NCBI GenBank assembly: GCA_036844765.1
Contig: DAIUFE010000028.1
Coordinates: 1-21,245, forward strand
DNA from: Thermocaproicibacter sp036844765
GTDB taxonomy: Bacteria > Bacillota > Clostridia > Oscillospirales > Acutalibacteraceae
Direction of reading: 5' to 3'
Length of the DNA: 21,245 nucleotides
The notes beneath the pieces are model-generated. The model was given only the letters and a program-made list of their open reading frames with translations, made no database searches and was not told the DNA's origin. Below are positions 15,603-21,245 of the stretch, piece by piece; the stretch's first letter is position 1, and every line of letters begins with the position of its first letter. The position numbers and the translations under genes were made by a program.

Positions 15603-15649
15603 GGCGCGCGGTTCCGCCCCGCACGCCAAAAGGGCGCCTGTCAGCGCCC
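15603..15649 (-). terminator. tandem hairpins after the solute-binding protein gene
   Basis: Read leftward, GGGCGC/GCGCCC (15644-15649 with 15632-15637, loop of 6) is followed by TTTT. A second stem, GGCGTGCGG with CCGCGCGCC (15619-15627 with 15603-15611, one G-U pair), comes directly after. The first resembles a rho-independent terminator with a short T-run. It probably lowers transcription into the regulator gene rather than ending it fully. Confidence 0.55.
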
Positions 15650-15682
15650 CATGGCCGTTATCCGTCCGCTTTCCCCGAACTC

Positions 15683-17350
15683 TTATTCGATTCCAAGCTG
15701 CTCCTTCACGGTTTTTTTGTAGCCTTCCACCACCGTGAGGGAACCGTTCGCTTCCAGTTCCTTGGTTCCCTTCGTCCAGGCCGCGTCGAACTGGCCGGGC
15801 TTCGCCATGATCAGGTCGCTCACGAACTGCTGCCACGGCGTCCTGAGGTTTTCCATCTGTGATTTTACGTCCGACTCCGCCAGCACGCCGGGAAAGCGCT
15901 CATAGCCGTTCTCCTCGATCGCCTGATGGATCTTCTCCGCATACGCGGCCTCGTCCGCGGTCTTCGCCCCGGAGCGCTGGATCCTGGCCCACTTGGCGTC
16001 CGGCAGCCTCTTGAGCATGACCAGCTCGCGCCCGCCCAGCATGTGCCCCCAGGCCTTCAGCGCGTCGTCGTCCTTCAGCATCGGGCCGAGGACGGGGTCC
16101 ACGATGTACGAAACGTCTTTTTCGCCGTACTGGATCGTGACCAGATTGTCCGGCACCGAGACGTAGTCCAGATATTTGACGGCGGCGTCCGCCGATTTGC
16201 TGAAGGACGGCACCATCACGTAGGTCAGCACCGGGTTGTCGAGCGGATTGCGCGCCACACCGTCGTATTTGTTGGTGAAGGGGTTGACGAACTCGAATTT
16301 CGCCCCCGGGATATTTTTCGCCAGCAGGCTCTGCCAGGATTCGGGGTCGCTCGGCCCCCAGCCGTTGAACAGGTTGTCGCAGTAGGAGCCCGCGTTGCCG
16401 CTCACGATATCCCGCTGGAACTGTTTGTCGTCGGTGTCGAGGGCGAAGTTCTTGCTGATCAGGCCCTCGTTGTACATCTGGTTCATGAACTGCATGCCGT
16501 CCTTGAACCCCGTCTTCAGATATTCCGTGCCGTAGCCGGAATCGATGTAATAAGACGCCTTCTTCGGGTCGAAGAACTCCGTCGGATAAAAGCGGGTGAC
16601 GATGCGCTCCCAGTCCGTGTAATATTTCGTGTGGTACATCGCGTAGGGGATCACGTCCTCGGCCTTCGCGACGCGCCCGGCGGCCGCAAGCTCGGAGGCG
16701 CGGTCCTTGAACGCCTTCATCACGGAGTACCATTCGTCGAAGTTGGCGGGCATCGAAAGGTGAAGCGTGTCGAGCCAGTCCTGGCGGATCCAGTAATGGC
16801 TGATCGCGGGGATGTCCTCCTTGCCCGGGATGGAATACAGCTTGCCGCTGAAGGTGCCGTTTTTCTTGATGAAGTCTTCGCCGATCAGGCTCTTGATATG
16901 GGAACCGTTCTTGTCGAGGGCGGGCTGCAGGTCCGTAAGGGCGCCCTCCTGGGCGTATTCGGCTACGATCCCGGCATCGCCGGAGACGACGTAGAACAGG
17001 TCCGGCGCGCTCTTCGACGCCATCAGGGTCTGCAGGTTCTGCGTGCCGGCGTCGTTCGTGTCGTCGATGATCTCGTATTTGAGGTCGATATTGTTGGGTT
17101 CCGCAAAGTTCTTGATGATGTAGCGCGTGGACCAGTTGTCGTCGATATACTCGCCCGGCGCGCTGGGGCTTTCCTCGCGCCCCGCGGCAAAGATGCCGAT
17201 GCGCAGGGTCTCTTTCTGCGGGGCGCTCGGGGCGGCGCTTCCCGCGGCGCCGCCGCTCTGCGCGCCGCCGGAGCAGCCCGCCAGCGCCGAGGCGGCGAGG
17301 CACGCCGTCAGCGCCAGAGCGCCGATCCGTTTGAGTCCGATGTTTTTCAT
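15683..17350 (-). CDS. extracellular solute-binding lipoprotein of an ABC importer (LipO/YtcQ-like)
   Basis: The 555-residue protein begins with a lipoprotein signal peptide: a positive start (MKNIGLKR), a hydrophobic stretch and the lipobox LAGC, with C26 as the acylation site. A Ser/Gly/Ala-rich linker follows (27-45), then a large two-lobed family-1-type binding domain. The length of about 500-560 residues is typical of LipO/YtcQ proteins that work with LplB/YtcP permeases. These usually bind oligosaccharides or modified sugars; the ligand here is unknown. AAGGAG lies about 9 nt before the ATG. The gene follows the two permease genes after a 181-bp gap containing a strong hairpin, and is followed by tandem hairpins. 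Confidence 0.92.
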   Translation of the reverse strand: MKNIGLKRIGALALTACLAASALAGCSGGAQSGGAAGSAAPSAPQKETLRIGIFAAGREESPSAPGEYIDDNWSTRYIIKNFAEPNNIDLKYEIIDDTNDAGTQNLQTLMASKSAPDLFYVVSGDAGIVAEYAQEGALTDLQPALDKNGSHIKSLIGEDFIKKNGTFSGKLYSIPGKEDIPAISHYWIRQDWLDTLHLSMPANFDEWYSVMKAFKDRASELAAAGRVAKAEDVIPYAMYHTKYYTDWERIVTRFYPTEFFDPKKASYYIDSGYGTEYLKTGFKDGMQFMNQMYNEGLISKNFALDTDDKQFQRDIVSGNAGSYCDNLFNGWGPSDPESWQSLLAKNIPGAKFEFVNPFTNKYDGVARNPLDNPVLTYVMVPSFSKSADAAVKYLDYVSVPDNLVTIQYGEKDVSYIVDPVLGPMLKDDDALKAWGHMLGGRELVMLKRLPDAKWARIQRSGAKTADEAAYAEKIHQAIEENGYERFPGVLAESDVKSQMENLRTPWQQFVSDLIMAKPGQFDAAWTKGTKELEANGSLTVVEGYKKTVKEQLGIE

Positions 17351-17480
17351 AAATCATTACTCCTTTTTCGCCCGTCCGTTTTCTTCCGATATCCTGCAGG
17401 AAATTCTATCGACCAGCCCGCCGTCCGGCCCCGCACCGCGGCACGGAACCGGCAACGCGCAAGCATGCCTTCCCCAGACC

Positions 17481-17509
17481 TTCCCGCGCCGGCGAACCGG
17501 CGCCGGGAA
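17481..17509 (-). repeat. stable hairpin between permease and binding-protein genes
   Basis: TTCCCG-CGCCGG (17481-17492) pairs with CCGGCG-c-CGGGAA (17497-17509), with a single bulged base and a 4-nt loop (TTCG on the minus strand). No T-run follows in the direction of transcription, so it is not a standard terminator. It could stabilise the permease mRNA end or set unequal levels of permease and binding protein. The 181-bp gap has no gene and no clear promoter that I can see. Confidence 0.6.
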
Positions 17510-17531
17510 AGTCCTTTCTTTTAAGAATCCT

Positions 17532-18434
17532 TTATCCCTTCACGGAGCCGATCATCACGCCTTTGACGAAAAAACGCTGCAGCCAGGGATAAACCAGAAT
17601 GATGGGGATCACGGTGAACAGGATGATCGCGGCCCTCTGAGATTCCTTGACGATATGCACGGTCGCCTTGAGGCCGTTCATGCGGATCAGCTCCTGCTGC
17701 CGGTCCGAAGCCCGCTGCAGCACGCGCTGCAGGATGAGCTGGAGCGGGTCGTATTCCTTATGGGTGGGGATGAAATACAGCGCGTCCGAAAATCCGTTCC
17801 AGCGGCCGACCGCGAAGAAAAGCGCAAGCGTTGCCAGAATGGGCAGCGACATCGGGATGTAAATTCGGAAGAGGATCTGCCACTCGTTCGCCCCGTCGAT
17901 CCTCGCGGATTCCTCCAGGCTGGGGGGAATTCCCTGGAAAAACGACTTCAGGATCAGGAAGTTGTAGACGCTGAAGGCGCCCGGCAGCACCAGCACCCAG
18001 AACGTATCCAGCAGATGGAGCGACTGGTACAGCAGATAGGAGGGGATGATCCCGCCGGAAAAATACATGGTGAACATCAGGAACCCCAGCATCGGAACGC
18101 GCCCCTTCAGGTCCCGCTTGGAAAGCGGATAGGCCGCGAACATCACCAGCAGCAGCGCGAGGGCCGTATATCCCAGCGTGAGCAGCACCGTAAAGCTGAA
18201 GGAAGAGATCAGCTCCCGGTTCCGGAACACGAGGTACCATGCGTCGGTGTTGAACTCCACGGGCCACAGGAACACTTCCCCCGAAAGGATCGCCCGGGGG
18301 GAGCTGAACGACACCGCGGTCAGATTGACGAACGGGAACACGAACAGGACCACCGCGGCCAGAAGCATAAACCATTCAAAAACGGTCCCCCCGATAGTTC
18401 TCCGGCGCTTCGCCGCGCCCTGTGCAGCGTTCAT
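17532..18434 (-). CDS. carbohydrate-type ABC transporter permease (YtcP/LplC-like)
   Basis: The 300-residue inner-membrane protein has about six hydrophobic segments, beginning near residue 17 (FEWFMLLAAVVLFVFPFV). The EAA loop that docks the ATPase is visible as EESARIDGANEWQILFRIYIPMSLP (about 185-210). It belongs to the MalG-like BPD-transport family, as the partner of LplB-type permeases. GGGGG lies 8 nt before the ATG and the gene is 13 nt behind the other permease, so the two are coupled. No ATP-binding subunit is present; importers of this type usually share an MsmX-like ATPase encoded elsewhere. Confidence 0.93.
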   Translation of the reverse strand: MNAAQGAAKRRRTIGGTVFEWFMLLAAVVLFVFPFVNLTAVSFSSPRAILSGEVFLWPVEFNTDAWYLVFRNRELISSFSFTVLLTLGYTALALLLVMFAAYPLSKRDLKGRVPMLGFLMFTMYFSGGIIPSYLLYQSLHLLDTFWVLVLPGAFSVYNFLILKSFFQGIPPSLEESARIDGANEWQILFRIYIPMSLPILATLALFFAVGRWNGFSDALYFIPTHKEYDPLQLILQRVLQRASDRQQELIRMNGLKATVHIVKESQRAAIILFTVIPIILVYPWLQRFFVKGVMIGSVKG

Positions 18435-18447
18435 GAGTCACGCCCCC

Positions 18448-19419
18448 TTACCATAGCCCGTCCTCCCCGAACAGCTTGGCGACCGCGTTGACCGTCAGCA
18501 CCATCGCGGCGCCGACGACGGACTGGAAAAGGCCCACCACCGTCGCCAGCGTGAAGTTGTTCTGCCCCAGCCCCACGTTGTAGACATAGACGCTGATGAC
18601 CTCCGAAACCTCCGAGACGATCGAGTTGCCCAGCACGTAGGGCTTGTCGAACGAGACGTTGATGATGTCCCCCATGCTCAGGATCAGCATCAGCACGATC
18701 GTCGGCCGGATGCTCGGCAGGGTCACGTACCAGATCCGCTGCAGCCTGCTGCAGCCGTCGACGGTGGCCGCCTCGAACACCTCCGGGTTGATCGTGGTGA
18801 TCGCCGCGATGTAGATGATGGACTGCCACCCGGTCTCCTGCCAGATGCCCGAAAGCACATAGGTGGAGATCCACCCCGCAGGATCGGTCAGGAACGGGAA
18901 GTCCCCCCGCCCCAAAAGCTTCAGGATCTGATTGAAAACGCCCGTGCCCGGCGCGCACAGATTGAAGACGATGCCACCGATGATCGAAGCGGACAGAAAA
19001 TGCGGCAGATAGCTGAAAGTCTGGATACTTTTGACGATCTTCGGATGCTTCATCTCGTTGAGGACGACGGCCAGCAGAATGGGGATCGGGAAACCGAACA
19101 GCAGCGAGAGCAGGCTGAGCCGCAGCGTGTTCAGGACCACGCGCCAGAAGCGCGGCAGCGTGAAGGCAAAGACGAAATTATCCAGCCCCACCCACGGGCT
19201 TCCCCAGACGCCCTTCATGATGTTGTATTTCTGGAACGCGATCAGAAGGCCGTACAGCGGCATGTAGCTGAAAACGAAAACCATCGCGAGGGGGACCGAC
19301 AGCATCAGGTACTTCTGCCAGTTTTTCCGCAGATAAGCGGCCCGTCCCCCTCCGCCCGGCCGCTTCCGGGCCGGGGCCGCCCCCGCGGGCGGCAGTTCCC
19401 GGGGCGATGCAAGATTCAT
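18448..19419 (-). CDS. ABC transporter permease (LplB/YteP-like)
   Basis: The 323-residue MalF-like permease has a Pro/Arg/Gly-rich cytoplasmic start (1-30). The first membrane segment follows at about 37-58 (YLMLSVPLAMVFVFSYMPLYG), then about five more. Conserved LplB features are PLYGLLIAFQKYN and VGLDNFVF, and the EAA loop is EAATVDGCSRLQRIWYVTLPSIRP. It forms the heterodimeric channel with the permease encoded just downstream. The ATG follows a GGAAAGGGAA ribosome site. The gene begins 38 nt after the PHP-domain gene on the same strand, which supports a shared transcript. Confidence 0.93.
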   Translation of the reverse strand: MNLASPRELPPAGAAPARKRPGGGGRAAYLRKNWQKYLMLSVPLAMVFVFSYMPLYGLLIAFQKYNIMKGVWGSPWVGLDNFVFAFTLPRFWRVVLNTLRLSLLSLLFGFPIPILLAVVLNEMKHPKIVKSIQTFSYLPHFLSASIIGGIVFNLCAPGTGVFNQILKLLGRGDFPFLTDPAGWISTYVLSGIWQETGWQSIIYIAAITTINPEVFEAATVDGCSRLQRIWYVTLPSIRPTIVLMLILSMGDIINVSFDKPYVLGNSIVSEVSEVISVYVYNVGLGQNNFTLATVVGLFQSVVGAAMVLTVNAVAKLFGEDGLW

Positions 19420-19457
19420 GTTCCCTTTCCTTTCCCGGCCGCCCGGCAGGGCGCGTC

Positions 19458-20732
19458 TCAGGCTCTTCCGTAGCAGCGTTTCAGAAATGCTTCCGTTCTT
19501 CCCCGCAGGCGCCCGAGGGCTTCGGCGGCCGGGCCGTCTCCGCAGGCGAACTCCTTCATGAGCCTTCCCTCTTCAAAGCAGAGCCCGGCGTGCGCGGGGA
19601 AATACGCCCGCAGCAGGAACAGCGCGAATTTGACCATGCGGTACGGCCCGTACACGCGCGGAAATTCGCCGGGATACTGCTCCACCGCCACGCTGTAAAG
19701 ATCCTTCACGGCGCCGCTGACGGAGGCGACATCCATCTTCTCCGCGAACACGATCGTGGAGAACCAGTTGAAATAGACGGTGTCGCTGTGCGCGTCGCTC
19801 GAGCCCACCACCGGCACCGTGCGGCCGCGGCTGCGCGCCTGGCTGTAATAGGCGGTCTGCAGGTTGTTGCTCTCCGCCTCGTGGCCGCCGATCAGCTCGA
19901 AAGCGTCAAACGGCCAGATCCGGAACAGGAAATCGACCATCCTGAGCGGCACATGGTACACGTCCGCGATCCAGAACGGATGGCAGAAGATCGAAAGGCC
20001 GTGCGCTTCGCGGATCCTGCGGGTGATCCAGACGCAGGAGGCGACCTCGAACGCGTTCACGTCTTCCGGGACGGAAAGCCCCGCCTCGATCCCGCGCACC
20101 TCGCTGAAATACCGTTCGCGGTCTTTTTCAAACAGCTCGTTGACGCTGTATTCGCCGCCGAAATTGATCATGTGGATATGGTTGTCGAAGCCGTGGACCT
20201 CCTCGCCGTGGAAGATCTTCAGATCGATCGGCACCCCGCGGTAATCCCGGATCGCTTCTTCGGACGGCGCCCATTTGTGGTGGTCGGTGATCGTCGTGAA
20301 ATCGAAGCCGCTTTTCCGGTAGTTCGCCGCAACCACGGCCGGGTCCTGCGCCCCGTCGGAGCGGAACGTGTGCGTGTGGAAATCCCCCCGGTACGGGTTC
20401 CGGAGGTAGAGGTCCTCCTCCACGGCATAGACGCTGAACGTGCCGACCACGGCGCGCTCCGGCAGGCGGAAGACCCGGATGTAATATTCCTGCTCCCCTT
20501 CGAAGACATGCTCGAAGCGGAGACATCCGCCTTCCGGCTTCACCTGCACGCCGGGATACGCATCTTCCCCGGCCGGCTCGGCGGATTCGTCCATCGGCAA
20601 GAACCGGACCAGATAATCGGCGTCCTCCGCGAACGCCGCGTGCTTGCCGAGCGGGCGGATCCGGATTCTGCTGTTTTTCCCGCTCTCCAGCACGATCGGC
20701 AGGATCTCGTAATCCCTTTGTTCCGTTCCCAT
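19458..20732 (-). CDS. PHP-domain metallohydrolase (CehA/McbA-like)
   Basis: The 424-residue protein has a beta-rich N-terminal domain of about 110 residues followed by a PHP domain. PHP metal ligands are all present: GDFHTHTFRSDG (H119, H121), TITDHHKW (D150, H151), FHGEEVHG (E177/E178), NHIHMINFGG (H185, H187), IFCHPFW (H251) and GSSDAHSD (D313, H315). PHP enzymes use two or three metal ions to cleave phosphoesters. CehA/McbA-type members are mostly uncharacterised, and no signal peptide is seen, so it should act in the cytoplasm. AAGGGGG lies 7 nt before the ATG. It heads the leftward transporter operon, suggesting it processes the imported compound. The substrate is unknown. Confidence 0.88.
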   Translation of the reverse strand: MGTEQRDYEILPIVLESGKNSRIRIRPLGKHAAFAEDADYLVRFLPMDESAEPAGEDAYPGVQVKPEGGCLRFEHVFEGEQEYYIRVFRLPERAVVGTFSVYAVEEDLYLRNPYRGDFHTHTFRSDGAQDPAVVAANYRKSGFDFTTITDHHKWAPSEEAIRDYRGVPIDLKIFHGEEVHGFDNHIHMINFGGEYSVNELFEKDRERYFSEVRGIEAGLSVPEDVNAFEVASCVWITRRIREAHGLSIFCHPFWIADVYHVPLRMVDFLFRIWPFDAFELIGGHEAESNNLQTAYYSQARSRGRTVPVVGSSDAHSDTVYFNWFSTIVFAEKMDVASVSGAVKDLYSVAVEQYPGEFPRVYGPYRMVKFALFLLRAYFPAHAGLCFEEGRLMKEFACGDGPAAEALGRLRGRTEAFLKRCYGRA

Positions 20733-20813
20733 TGCCGTGCCCCCTTGTCTTTTCGTTCGCCCGCGGCGCAGCCGCCGGCGCGCTTCCGAAATTGAGAGAT
20801 TTTATTTCCAAAC

Positions 20814-20856
20814 TGTGAAGGTTCCTTTCACAAAAACTCTAAAGAGAAATTGTGAA
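20814..20856. promoter_or_regulatory. overlapping inverted repeats with three TGTGAA/TTCACA half-sites
   Basis: TGTGAA (20814-20819), TTCACA (20827-20832) and TGTGAA (20851-20856) form two inverted repeats that share the middle half-site. One is a 19-bp imperfect palindrome (20814-20832). The other is a 30-bp repeat (20827-20856) whose 14-bp arms match at 11 positions around AA. The element lies 82-124 bp before the PHP gene ATG. It is a plausible operator, perhaps for the DeoR-family protein of the same cluster. I could not place a convincing -35/-10 pair here. Confidence 0.55.
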
Positions 20857-20892
20857 TCCAAAATGAACGCAGCGTAATGTTGTTGTATATTC

Positions 20893-20922
20893 TTTGTTTT
20901 AGTTTGTTTTAATTTGTTTTTC
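20893..20922. repeat. three tandem 10-bp T/A-tract units (phased A-tracts)
   Basis: TTTGTTTTAG, TTTGTTTTAA and TTTGTTTTTC follow each other without gaps, so A-tracts on the minus strand recur every helical turn. Such spacing is known to bend DNA. The segment lies upstream of the inverted-repeat element in the control region of the PHP/transporter operon and may act as an UP-like or bending element. Confidence 0.6.
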
Positions 20923-20984
20923 AGCTTCTTCCGCAGAATTCTTCTCCGCATGGCAGTCGCCGGACCTTTCGCCCGCGGAACAGA

Positions 20985-21032
20985 GCGGCAGCCGCCCGGC
21001 ACCTTTTTGGGAAGGCGCCGGGCGGCTGCCGC
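20985..21032 (-). terminator. long hairpin downstream of the right-edge gene
   Basis: GCGGCAGCCGCCCGGC (20985-21000) is perfectly complementary to 21017-21032, a 16-bp stem, with a further CCTT/AAGG pairing in the loop. It begins 51 bp after the stop of the partial leftward gene. The following bases on the minus strand (TCTGTTCC) are only weakly T-rich, so the terminator call rests on stem strength and position. Confidence 0.6.
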
Positions 21033-21082
21033 ATGCCGGGATCGAAGCGACCGACCGCTTCTCTTTTCTCCGGGAAAACGGG

Positions 21083-21244
21083 CTACTGAAATTTCCACAT
21101 ATAATACGGGACGTTCGATTTGGGCTTGGAAGCCTGCGCGCCTGCCGTGCCCGTGTTCGCCGCGGTTTGGCCCGAGACGTTCGCGTTCGGCTGGGTTCCG
21201 GCCGTCCCCGTGTTCGCGGACGGGCGGTTCCACGCGTTCGACTG
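21083..21244 (-). CDS. C-terminal fragment of an unrecognised protein with Thr/Gly/Ala/Asn-rich tail
   Basis: Only the last 53 codons lie in the window, ending at TAG (21083-21085). The frame has strong G/C preference at third positions, like the neighbouring genes. The sequence is low complexity and contains NTGTAG twice (fragment residues 11-16 and 30-35). It then ends in a more ordered VPYYMWKFQ. Such tails occur as linkers or stalks of secreted or surface proteins, but nothing here identifies the family. A second open frame on the same strand runs on through the hairpin and the control region below, which argues against that frame. Confidence 0.65.
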   Translation of the reverse strand, partial: QSNAWNRPSANTGTAGTQPNANVSGQTAANTGTAGAQASKPKSNVPYYMWKFQ

Positions 21245-21245
21245 C

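Noticed and set aside
20814..20832. CRP binding site
   Set aside because: The half-sites are 9 bp apart instead of 6, and CRP regulation of this type is not expected in Clostridia.
20802..21233. 143-codon minus-strand frame across the right-edge control region
   Set aside because: It reads through the 16-bp hairpin, the phased A-tracts and the inverted repeats. The other frame has proper codon bias and stops before the hairpin.

Overview
The window is about 21 kb of G+C-rich DNA with Firmicutes-type signals: strong AGGAGG-like ribosome binding sites, near-consensus sigma-A promoters, and a LipO-type solute-binding lipoprotein with LplB/YtcP-type permeases. A paired GlgC/GlgD ADP-glucose pyrophosphorylase also fits. 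Together with the base composition this suggests a high-GC member of the Clostridia (Ruminococcaceae/Oscillospiraceae-like). That placement is an inference. No rRNA, tRNA, CRISPR array or insertion sequence was recognised.

Layout. (1) 1-147: an AT-richer edge with a leftward promoter and three consecutive inverted repeats; its product lies outside the window. (2) 148-7322, leftward: a glycogen operon glgB-glgC-glgD-glgA followed by a membrane-anchored GH3 hexosaminidase-like protein, driven by a clear promoter at 7295-7322. (3) 7392-9845: an aldose-1-epimerase-like gene (leftward) divergent from NADP-type glutamate dehydrogenase gdhA (rightward), each with a TTGACA-type promoter. (4) 9846-10223: an intergenic stretch with the gdhA terminator and further hairpins. 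(5) 10224-13318, rightward: a self-contained sugar module made of a LacI-family regulator with a palindromic operator on its own promoter, a TIM-barrel sugar isomerase/epimerase and a Gfo/Idh/MocA oxidoreductase. The regulator has no ATG; its best start is ACG. (6) 13322-20732, leftward and tail-to-tail with (5) across 3 bp: a PHP-domain metallohydrolase (CehA/McbA-like), two ABC permeases, a solute-binding lipoprotein, a DeoR-family regulator and a class-III PLP enzyme resembling PbfA, the (R)-1-hydroxy-2-aminoethylphosphonate ammonia-lyase. Upstream are helically phased A-tracts and overlapping TGTGAA/TTCACA repeats. (7) 21083 to the right edge: the C-terminal end of a leftward gene with a low-complexity tail.

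How they work together. The glg genes make glycogen from glucose-1-phosphate. The LacI module looks like an oxidation/epimerisation pathway for a sugar, cyclitol or 3-keto-glycoside. The cluster at 13.3-20.7 kb looks like an uptake and breakdown system: lipoprotein and permeases import a substrate (the ATPase must be encoded elsewhere), the PHP enzyme probably hydrolyses a phosphoester-like bond, and the PLP enzyme acts on an amino compound, possibly an aminophosphonate or phosphoethanolamine-like one. This combination is the best candidate in the window for an uncharacterised system.
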